Origin: Leptasterias polaris
Taxonomy: Eukaryota; Echinodermata; Asteroidea; Forcipulatida; Asteriidae
DNA length: 64,000 nt
Reading direction: 5' to 3'
Assembly: GCA_037783415.1 (NCBI GenBank)
Contig: JAZGTN010000061.1
Location: forward strand, 62,001-126,000
Both the position numbers and the translations under genes were made by a program. The notes under the pieces are model-generated. The model had not been told where the DNA came from. It ran no database searches and saw only the letters and a program-made list of their open reading frames with translations. Positions within the stretch are counted from its first letter, which is position 1. Each line of letters starts with the position of its first letter. This document shows positions 43,063-54,600 of the stretch, one piece after another.

Positions 43063-43773
43063 ATAGAGTGTGCAAGTCTCGCGCACATTCGAACTTCCGG
43101 GACCATAGTCGTCCCAACCATATGGAGTTTTACGTTGGCAAGATTTTGTTTCGTCAATTATTTAAGTTTAATGTAGTTTATAACCTAGAAAATTATACAT
43201 GTTGTTGGGAATGTAATACTATGTGATAAAAAAATATGAAAGTAAAACCAATTCAACAATATAACGAAGAAAACCCGGGAATTAAACTTGACCTCAGCTT
43301 CCGGTTATTGCAAAAAATTAAGAATTTTGTGCTCGCCTCCGGTCATAAAACTTATGTAAAAGCTTGTTTTTGGATACGCGATTATAATCGCCAGACGCTG
43401 TAATTGCTAAGCGAACCCTTTTTATTGCAGTCTATGGTTGTTGGGGCGTCAGCATCCTCTTTAAACTACGATACGGGTCAATTTTAAATCCGTTTGACCA
43501 TCACAAATCCGCGTAAGGGGTGTCTAAAAAGTTAACGTCAAGAAAGCATCCTTGTCCAAGAGTTTTAATTATTTTTCAATAATAATTAACACACGTTTGT
43601 GTATTTTTTTCAAAAGCTAATACAAATTTCATCAAATTGTAATGATTTATTTTTGTTGTTCAGATTTAGTCATGAGATATAATTTAAAACAAAGATTTTA
43701 TTTCAGAAATAAAAATGTTCTTCGTTTGACGTGTTTTCTCGTTCGGATACGCGCGAGACTTGCACAGTCTATA
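43063..43773. mobile_element. 711-bp element with GTGCAAGTCTCGCGC ends
   Basis: ATAGAGTGTGCAAGTCTCGC at the left and GCGCGAGACTTGCACAGTCT at the right. Five times longer than the hairpins at 29089 and 31357 with the same ends, so possibly closer to the parent. No frame over 70 codons inside. Confidence 0.75.
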
Positions 43774-45549
43774 GGGATAGAAGCATTAGAAGAAATATAT
43801 ATATATATATATATTCTTTGAAAATATCAAATGTTTAGCCCCCAAGTTCTTTTGTTTCCTTGTTATTAAAGCAATACAATTGGGAATCAAATTCCCCAAA
43901 ATGTCTGAATATGCCCGAGACTTGCATGACCTATTTATTGGTTTAAAAAAGGTATTTTCTTCTTTATAAGTAGTAAAAACAAACAGCGGTGCCACACCAG
44001 TCATCAAAAACGTATCATACTTTTCTTAAAAAGGCGATACAATCCTGTTATGTTTGCAAATAAAGTTGTATTCTGATAGGATGACTGTACCTTCAGTCGT
44101 TTCTTTATTCTGTATTCATACTAAGAGTGCCTGAGTTTGACCTCATTAATATGCAGGTCAGATATTACAAATACTTGATGTATTCTTTGAATTGTTTATC
44201 CCGAGTACACAGTAAAAAAATACAGAAAAAGCAATCATGATAATTCCATCCAATATGAAAAGTCATGGTTGTTTTATCACTGGGTATTAGAAATGAATAT
44301 TTGTATGGATTCAAACAGCAAACTGTTGAATGAGATAGTTTGTTAATTAAAAACATATAGCGCTACTAAAAACCAAGGCTTCACAGCAAAGTGTTTGCTT
44401 AAGTTGTTTTTAGTGTGAAGTTGAACAACACCCTAGAGTATACAAGTCTCGCTTATAGCAAAACAAATATTTGGTTTGGAGCCTTCATATGATGTTCAAT
44501 GTAACCTTGGAGTTTGCAGTGACGGTCATTCACAGCCTAATACTTGATATGTATTAATTGATTCCCATCTTCAAGTTTCAAACAAAAATATCTGACAACC
44601 AACCTGTGAAAGATTCATCAAATTCGGTGGGCATTTTTACAATAAAAACCGAATATTTTTTGACAAGGATTTGTCTTATTCTGATAGCTGCAGCCAAAAT
44701 AATCAACGGTAACTTGAGGGTATTAAAAGGCAGGATTGGTAGAGCTGAACAAATAGTTGCAGACAGTGTTCTTGTTTCTTGTGATCAACCATATACATGA
44801 AATAACAAACCTGTGAAACTTTGGGCGAATCCGTTGTCCTTAGTTACAACAAAAATCAGTTGGTACATTTTTTCTTGTTTAGGATTTCAGATACAGTTTT
44901 CTCGAATATCAATATGACTTTATTTCAGCAGGTATGGACTTCATATCAGTAAGCTTTTTGACTGAAATTAACAATGTTTTTATCATTACCAATCCTTAAT
45001 ACGTTTACAACAATGAGTTCTCAATTTAAAATGTGTTTTAAATGCAAAGTACTAATTTTTAAAATATTATTTCATTGAAACAAAAAGGGAGGCCAAATTG
45101 AATGCGTTCTAACAGACATTAAAAAGTACAAAAAGCAGTTAAAAGTGCAATCTCTGGGTTGGAACTGTTAGGCACTTTCCAATCTGTGAGATTTACAACT
45201 GAAATAATTAAATTTTCTCTGAAACATCGTGGCAAACTTGTCTTAATATGAATATTAAAACCTGTGTGTGCCAATGGTGATCATCAGGCATCCACTTGAC
45301 GTGAACCATTTCTGTCCAAAGATTTCCCCAGACAGCAGAAATTAATATACAGTTATTAAAGTTACAACAAAATTTGTCAAAATAATATCATCAATTTACA
45401 ATATTTAAAGTACTTGCTGCTTGCACAAAATGTTAACAAAAACACTTTTTGAGTACAACAGTCTAACAAAGTCTTTTTTGACAATTTGTTGAATGCATCC
45501 AACTTTGTTGGTATGTAAGCTTCCACAAGGTACCTGTTGATAAGGGTTT
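43774..45549. other. 3' flank of copy B
   Basis: Includes the likely 3' UTR. Two short CAAGTCTCGC-like scraps at 43917 and 44443. No other gene seen. Confidence 0.4.
44919..44924 (-). terminator. Candidate polyadenylation signal of copy B
   Basis: AATAAA on the minus strand, about 626 bp after the stop codon; the nearest exact match I found downstream. It would give a 0.65-kb 3' UTR. Not tested by any transcript. Confidence 0.3.
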
Positions 45550-45621
45550 TTACAGGTTTGCATACACGACGTCGACGTCCAAATACATCTGTAAGGCCTC
45601 GTATATCAACTTGTACTGCTC
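45550..45621 (-). CDS. Copy B exon 32: last coding exon
   Basis: 72 bp coding EQYKLIYEALQMYLD and a short acidic/hydrophobic tail, then TAA. EQY-x-x-IY-x-AL is the normal end of a PTP D2, so the protein stops right after the domain. Acceptor tttgtgtag. Confidence 0.92.
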   Translation of the reverse strand, partial: EQYKLIYEALQMYLDVDVVYANL

Positions 45622-48600
45622 CTACACAAAACAAACAGAAAAAACCAAAAATGTATTATTTCGTTTTTCATTTATAACTCTTTCTCCAGTCCTCTGAATG
45701 GAGAATATTTGGTAGGTAACCTTATACTGGTAAGCAAAATTGGACCACAGTCTCTGTAGGTTGCCAGGCGAGTTTGAGGAACAGAGAGTACCAATTATAG
45801 AGATTTTAACCACATAGATAAATTGTGTTCCCAAAGTATACCATGCTCGCCATGATGTATGTCCTAACAATAAAGTCAGCTTACCTGTGTCTGTACCAAT
45901 CCATGATGTATGACCTAATGGTAAAGTCAGCTTACCTGTGTCTGTACCAATCCATGACGTATGTCCCAACAATAAAGTCAGCTTACCTGTGTCTGTACCA
46001 ATCCATGACGTATGTCCTAACAATAAAGTCAGCTTACCTGTGTCTGTACCAATCCTTGATGTATGTCCTAACAATAAATTCAGCTTACCTGTGTCTGTAC
46101 CAATCCATGATGTATGACCTAATGGTAAAGTCAGCTTACCTGTGTCTGTACCAATCCATGACGTATGTCCCAACAATAAAGTCAGCTTACCTGTGTCTGT
46201 ACCAATCCATGACGTATGTCCTAACAATAAAGTCAGCTTACCTGTGTCTGTACCAATCCATGACGTGAGACTCTGAGTTTCTTGACTGCCTGGAAAACAT
46301 CCACCACATTCTCAACACCCAGTCTCTCTATGACGTTAAGGAGAGCGCAGAATGCTCCACTGGCGCCCTCACCGTCACTGTCAAACACAAAACCATCAAA
46401 TTATTTCAGCTGTGGTTTACAAAGTAAAGCTTTTTCTCTCTTTTGTCTGTAGTTAAACACAAACATTCCTATCACTCATTACATTTTTTTCTCATTACAA
46501 TTTGTAATATAAATTGCAAATCTTGAAGTTGTTTATACTCTATGTCTATTAAATAGCGAAGTACCATTGAATGAGCAATAAAAATAAGAATGATTGTTAA
46601 TTAAAAATGTGTGCAAAGATATCAATTAGGCCAACAAATAGCTGTTTTGATCAAGAATTAATCAATGTTTGGGGTGAGACTGCGATGATTGTCATCTTTA
46701 CACAAGTGAATCATTTAATTTGCCATTTTCACAAACTCTAAAAACAAATTAATGGGGGTGAAGTTGTTTGAAAAATAGTCAAAAAAGTTACTGAAGTGTT
46801 TACTTAGGTTGCTGCATTGATCATTTATAAGAATGTGCACAAAATCTTTAACAAAGCGTATGTGCATTATGTTGTTTTCACTCAAATGAGCCAACCAAAG
46901 TTTGATGACATTTACAGAGTTTGGTGGGATTGTGCTTTTACTGAAAACTAGCATAAGGAAATGACCCAAAAACATACATGCACTGAATTATAATTCGGTC
47001 GTCTTTGTGCTCGCATTCCCATTCTTTAACGGCTTTAACCAACTCCACGATGGATCTTGCTGATGATGGTACGCCACCAATCGGCCAGTTCAGTAGTTGA
47101 AGATGACAAATCAGACGGGATTCCTGAGTATCAATTACAAGAATGAAACAAAAACTTACAACTCTGCGATTAGAAAGTCAGTCAGTGTAAAAAATCGTTG
47201 TAGCACACATTAAAGAGGGTACAAGCAAGAACAATGTCATCTTGGCGCCATTGATTTACGTAACTGGTAACCTGGGATAATTTCAGTTGAACGACTCTGA
47301 ATTTCAAACAAGCATGTAGTGAAATGTCGCTTCTTTTTCAGGTACAACATTTTACACTGATATTAAAAAGGTTATAATAAACTAGCGACAATAAATGCGG
47401 TATACAATGATTAAAGATATAAAATACTTGCTATGACTAGAAAAACACTGGCCCTAGGCAATACATGAATTGGTAGATACAGCTACAACTATGGCTACGG
47501 CTATGTCTATGGCTACGATTGTTCCTAAGGACGTCCTATAGATAGTTCCCAATAGACGCCATCTTTATGGGCAAATTGCATTTTGGCATGCAGGCGCGAC
47601 TAGCGCTCTAATTATTAACGCAGCCATGTTGCTCACTTAACCAAATCGTGCAATGAGTTTTGTATAATGTGCGCGTGTTGCACACCATTCTCACGTGAAA
47701 TACATGACTGTGTGTTCCAAACTGCCAGTAAAGATGGGTGATTTACGTCATACTGCAACCTATCTATACTTCAACACATGACGACGTGGAAATCTAGCCG
47801 TAGCTGTAGGCCTGTAGCTGTAGGCCCCAATTCAAGCACAGTCTTAGTTTCTAGGTCTTTCCTCCCAATTCTAGCATTATACCTGAGCGTCATCTTCAGC
47901 CAGGGATAGGTAGCGTATGGTGATGTTTGGTCCCACTTTATCCGTAGACTGTGTAGTGACTGTCAGACCGTCATAAGAGGCAGAGTCCCTCTCTGGCCAG
48001 TACTCAACACATGTCTGTGGGAAAAGGGAGAACAAGTAGAGATATCGATGAGGGTGTTTCTCATTAAAAATTACTTTTCAATTAAATTCAAAACAATTCA
48101 ATGTAACATTTATTTCCGTACTCACAACAACAAAAGACAGAATCACTGGACAACAAATACAGCAACACAATAGACCCAAGGAGTACATGACCGATGATAA
48201 TGATAATGAAAAAAAGTACAGTAGAACTTAGTGATGAGTAAGAAGGCTGTTTAAATAAGCCAAGGCTTATGGGGAACAGTCCCAGACATAAAACAAAAAC
48301 AATAAACAAAGAAAACAAAAAACAAATGGACTGGAGAAAATGCAGTAAGTACTGGTAAAGAGCGAAATACAGTTAATGCAAAAAAATAATGACAAAAATA
48401 GGAAAAGCTAGAAGTCTAAAAAGAAGAAAGAAAGCTGGGAGAGAAAGCGCCGATGTTATCCAACTCGGGCGTACTGTTAAGTTAAGCACAAAAATCCTGG
48501 CTCACATTTGTTTTAAATAAATTAAAAGTACATAAATATAAATATAATAAAATAATTTAAAAAGTAGTAATCTCCATAAATACAGGTACATTTTCAAAAT

Positions 48601-51600
48601 TTCTTTTCCAGGGCAACCTTCATGTAAACAAATTTTGAATTATAATCAGTATATTCTACTTACAGGGTCTTTTTTCTCTACTGTATTCAACATGACGATA
48701 CAAGTAGATTTGTAGTCATAAACCATTCTCCACATGTCACTGATGGTGTGGGGTAAGGGCATTTGGGTGGCAATGTACTTTCCCTTGGAACTGTGACTCT
48801 GTAAAATTACATAGTTGGAAGACAAAATTATGATTTTATGAAAGTGTCAAAAATGTAAAAAAATTAAATAAAAATAAAAATGAATGTCAGAGATTTTGAG
48901 CATGTTCCCGTCATATATCAGGCTTATTTTGATTTTGGCAATCAAAAGAAACAATGGTGATTTAAGGGTCTTTAATGCTGTTTTCGGAGGATTGGTACTG
49001 GAGAATCAGTGAGCTTTCAGATGGAAATATTTCTCTGGAGGATTGGTACTGGTATGAACTTTAGAATCAGTTAGCTTTCAGATGGAAATATTTCTCTGGA
49101 GGATTGGTACTGGTATGAACTTTAGAATCAGTGAGCTTTCAGATGGAAATATTTCTCTGGAGGATTGGTACTGGTATGAACTTTAGAATCAGTGAGCTTT
49201 CAGATGGAAATATTTCTCTGGAGGATTGGTACTGGTATGAACTTTAGAATCAGTGAGCTTTCAGATGGAAATATTTCTCTGGAGGATTGGTACTGGTATG
49301 AACTTTAGAATCAGTGAGCTTTCAGATGGAAATATTTCTCTAGAGGATTGGTTTTCAAAAAGGACAACTCAAAGAAGTAACCCAAGTATGACGACTTACA
49401 TTGAGGAAGCAAGCATTGATGTAGTTGTTGGATCCATCTTCTCCTGATGTCATCAAGTGAGGTCGGAACAGATCAACTTGAAAAATAAATTAATGTTAAT
49501 CGGTGACATAAGTTTCACGTTTAAGACTTTTTCACAGCCCATAAGGAAGGCCTAAACAAAGCATGCTTAGAACTGGTTCAACCAAGGTTCGAATCAGTAA
49601 CAGTGTGGTTCTAAAGTAACTTCCAATAATAGTATCAAAGGAAACACATACAATTACAATATTTGATTGCCTTCGTAGATAGAAAAAAGTCCTTCGCTGA
49701 ACAATGCATAGTACATTTTTCCTGAGAGGTCATTTACAAAATTGAATAAAACCTCACCTGGTAGTTTGTCTGGAAATCTGTTTTTCTTGACATTTTCTGG
49801 TTGCCGACCTCCTTTAAATTTGTTAGGGTTCGGAAGATTGGTCACCAAATTCAGATTCTGTATAAAGACAATCAGAATGATTTGAGAAATAGTATGATTA
49901 GGTGTTTGTTATATTCTTATCTCAGCTGCCACATGACTACATCAGAGCTGACGACATTTGCAACTCACAATCAGGGAGATTGTGTACAACAATCAGGGAG
50001 ATATTTAGAATTACATTCAACATAATAGGAACAAAGTTTCCATAATCAGGGAGAATTTTTAATTTGTTCATCAGAACGTGGAAAAACTGGTTTGTTTTCA
50101 GGAAACTTTCTGCAGAATCAAGTAGAGTTGACAGCTCTGTACCGTACATCAACATACAGGAATAAAGCCGACCTTCACCTTAAATTCCCTACAGCTTTGG
50201 TACAGCATACTGTGATCTATAAATTGTGGGCCAAATTAGTTTCTGTTATTGAATGTTAATGGCCATTTTTCTTACTACATTTTTATTACAGATCATTAAA
50301 GTCAATTGTGGTATACATACATTAGTTCCCACTTGACAACAACAATTGTGTAAAGCTGGCCAACTTTAAATTTTGTGGACGCACAACTATGCATTATGCA
50401 AAAATACCGAGTGTGCCATGCTTGGGTTTTATCAAATTCCTTGCATGATTAGTCGGTGACCAACTTGGCTTCTTAAGAAAGATTAGAACTCTTCACAAAA
50501 CTCAAAGACAAAACCCAAGTTGCCCGTAAAGATGGCGTCTAACAAGAACTATCCTCAATGTTATATTAAAGCAGTTTACACACCACAGGGGCAGGTTCAG
50601 GTGGATCAGGTGCCCACCACCCCCCCCCCCCTCCCCCAGCTTTTTATAACACTTACTTTATTTTATTTTCAAAGAGAAAAACCAAAAGGGAAGCAAAAGC
50701 TGTTACCAAGAGGAGCATCAAGGGCAGTGAAGGGGGCTGGCATATCCCAAAACCTGCGCTTCTGAGTGTTTCAGTTAGTTTTTTAAAATAACAAGAGCCA
50801 ACATTAAAACCGGGTTTTGGTTGTGGCTTGTGCTGTACACAATGAAAGGGACACATTGTCATTTCTTCATAGTTTATGGTTAAGCTCACTTCTTCGCCAT
50901 TTCTAATAATTCATGATGTAATTTGTGTCCCTGCAAAGTGCCTGTCACATAACGGTGTACGGGTAAAAACAAAGACATAACATTCATTATGCCTGATGCA
51001 ATAATTACATCAATGAAACACATACCATAAAAGTCTCCTCAATCTATACCGAAATACAAAAACTAATTAATGATACAAAAATGATGAAATGAAACCCTCA
51101 CCTCAAATTCTAGTTGCAGTCCTGTCTTCCGACTGCCCTTTATGGCATTCTTCAAGGCAGCCAGCTTGGATAGAATCTGTTCTGGTTTAATGCTGGTGTC
51201 ACCGCAAAGGAACGTCTCAATCAAGACATCAAAGATGAACTCATACTGAGCCTGTTTGGATTGAGATAGAAGTTCAGTAGCAGGCCTGGAATTACATCCT
51301 TTGAGAGGGCAAGGCCTTTTTCATTTTGCAAAGGGTTCTTCAATGGAAAATCTATAGGAAACTTTTAATAAAGAGGCACTCATGGTCAAGACAGAGGCCA
51401 TGACCTGTGTGTAAATCCAGGCCAGCAGTATTAGTCAGGGGTCTAGAGGTTAAGACATCTACTGTCTTAAAATGCAGGAGAGGCGGGTTCAAATTCTACC
51501 TATGTAGCCTGTGGATTTCTTCCTACACAACTCAGAAAGAAATTAGTATAAAAATAACACATCTGTGTAAAGCCGCCTCCAGGTTGACCTGTGATTTGTT

Positions 51601-54600
51601 GTGGCAGAGTTTTTGTATTTAGCCTTTCTACGATGTAATTGTTTCATTTCTGGTTTCGGGCACTTTAGTCAATAAAACATTGGACAGAAAGGGAAAACAC
51701 TAGCTAGAACTTGTGCAAGATAGATTGATGTGTATAATTTACCGGTGTTTGAATCATCTTCATTCGTTTGTCTCTCATGCCACAAGCAAAGTTCCAGATA
51801 TCGACTCGACCTTCCACCTTGGCTTGGTCCAACATGGCGTCCAAAACCAAAAACACCCCAGTGCGACCGATTCCAGCACTACAAAGTAACACAAATGAAT
51901 AATTATGGCATGAACATTGAATGATACAATGGTGGACTAATTTGAAGTCTGATACATCAATTTTAGTCTCTGACTTAGTTGTATTTACACCTGACAGTTT
52001 TCTTATTTAATTTATCTCAGTTCTCTCTCAAGCTGCATGAATACTGAATAATGTCATCAGACAAAATCTGTAGTTGCTCATTTTTTCATCACCTAATGTT
52101 TGCTCAAAATCAATCGACATTTTTGTGAAACAAACTTATTAAATTTTGGGTTTGGGTTGAACAAAGAAAAATACAGAGGGACTTGAACCCGTAACCTCCA
52201 TGTTAACGTGCCGGCGCTCTACCAACTTAGCTTTCTATAGTACTAATGCTGGCGGTCTTCCTATCAGTTTCCCTTGTTGTTTATTACAAAATAATATAAA
52301 ATACTTAAAGCGCCTGCGATCACAAAAATACCAACCTGCAATGAACGACCATCGGACCAGAATTCTTGGGGTTGTACTCCTTCACTGTTTTGACAAAATT
52401 CACCACTTTGATGGGATCTTGAGGCAAGCCCATATCAGGCCATGTTATGAAATGATACTGACGAACATTTCTGATCCCTTCATCCTATAGTGTGGTAACA
52501 ATAGGATTGTGAGTGTAAGAGTGTTACTTATGCCGTATTTTTAACATATAAGGATAGTTCAAAAAGTTTTGTTTCTCAGCAGTTGGGGCTTAGTGTGTAC
52601 ATAGTTCAAACTTGTGTGTTGCATAAAGGCCATTTTAAATCTAGAAGTAGGCCGTCCTGTCATGTTAAGCCCTACTGCATGAAGACATTTCTCCAGAGCT
52701 GATGGTTTTCAGCCTTCATGCCGCCTTTTCATGAAGAGAGGATGCCATCAGTTCTAAATCTAAAACAAGATAATATTTATTTGCAAAGTCTTTCTGGGTT
52801 GCTTTTATCTTAAACAAGTTATAACAAAAACAATATTAATATGCAGTTCTTATAAAGCACGTTATCACACCTGACGGTGTCTAACAAAGTGCTCATTGTT
52901 TTTTGTATGCAGAGCTATGTCAAATTATATAAACCATTTATTTACAAAGCACCAGGTAACGGTTTACAAGATGCTGTGGTGCAAGACGCAGTCAACCATA
53001 CCAGAATTAAGCACCGGGGCGAACACCTTCTCTTAACGATAACTGGGTTCTTTACATCCATTACACAACACACGGGACCTACGTCTTTACGTCCCATCTT
53101 AAGAACAAACCAATAATGGTGAAGTGTCGTACTTAAAGGATGGGTATACCTTTGGTAATTACTTCAAAAATTAAAAACTTACTTGGTAAGAAGCACTGCA
53201 GCTGTTCATAATGTATAACATTTTGAGAAACGATTCCCTTCAAAGGAATGTAGTTTTAGAGAGGGATTAAAAAACATTTCAATCTGAGAAACATTTCTGC
53301 ATGAAATGTTTCTCAGATTGTGTATTCCAATTACGAGTTATTCTTCTCGAGTGGATATAACCGCTCCAGATTTACGGCGATACCTCAAAAACACTACCAC
53401 CTTTTGAAATTAAACTTTCACAGGTTAGTTTTATTGTATGTACCTACATTTATATAGGATTAAAACAATCAAACGGATCCAATAACCGAAGGTATGCTTT
53501 GCCTTTAATGACACAAATGTCAAGACCGGGAATAACCCACACTCTGCGGATCAAAAACACCAGAGCTTGAGTCGGGTTCACTTGACTGCTTGGCAATTAC
53601 CTGCAATTTCAGACTCATCATGAAATCTCGAACGATGTAATCTGCATGTGTTTCCTCCTTTTTCAAACAGACAACATAATCACCATAGCATGCTGTTTTG
53701 TCTGGCCAATACTTCTCACATTTTCCCTGCAAGTTAGAAAAAGAGAATCATCTTGAAAAAATTGCTTCAGCTGCACTAAGGCAAATGTTTTCACCTCAAC
53801 GACTGGTGTCTCTTTAAGACAGACAATTATAAAACAAAATAATTAGGTCAGGTTTATTTCACTTATTGGCATTAAGTGAGACATGCAATGACATGACAAT
53901 TGCTATTTTGTTTTATGACTGGACTGAAATAATAAGGGTTCTGACCAAAAACAAATTGTATCTTTCAAAGGGGCACCCAAGGTTTTCAATGTTTTGGAGT
54001 ACTACTTTTTAAGGCCCCCCTCCATCCACACAGTATTAGTAACAATTGTGTTGGTGTTCATTATTATTATTATTATTATTTATTTGGCAATTTCACATAA
54101 AAATACAAAAATACAAGAAATTTATACATACATCTGGAATGGAAAATAAAAAACCAGTACAAATTTAAAAAGGAGGCAGGCAGTAAAAGAGAAAACAAAG
54201 TACTCAGACTGAGGACAACAGAAAGACATCAACAATCCAGGTTTGCCAGGACTGACAAAAGTGCCTGCACTGTCACCAAGAGGTGTGTCAGTCCAACCTG
54301 GATAAGACAAGGGACAAAAGGACAAATAATGGCACATAACAAACAGGCGAACAAACAACAAACAAACAAACAAAAGAACTAACAAAAGAACGAACAAAAC
54401 AAACAAGCAAATCAACACCCCAAAACACAAAATAACAAACAAACAAAACATGCAAACTGAACAAAAAAAACAAAACAAACAACAAGAGCATGGCAACAAG
54501 ACAACAAGAAAAAACAGACAGGATGAAAACAATTTTTTTACAAAACTGCCGGAAAAGGATTTAGTTGGAATATACTGCAACTTTTAGTTTGCCTTTAAAT

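Noticed and set aside
45622..46227. 201-aa minus-strand frame over the 51-bp repeat
   Set aside because: It is an artefact of a 17-codon period; the true exon 31 uses another frame, which meets TGA right after the donor.
52172..52245. Functional tRNA gene
   Set aside because: The A- and B-box spacing fits, but the acceptor stem does not pair and a SINE body shared with 24124-24330 follows.
54122..54580. 152-aa minus-strand frame rich in Phe, Leu, Cys and Val
   Set aside because: It lies in the 3' region of the LINE, over an AAAC-rich plus strand whose complement gives apparent hydrophobic residues. Not a membrane protein.
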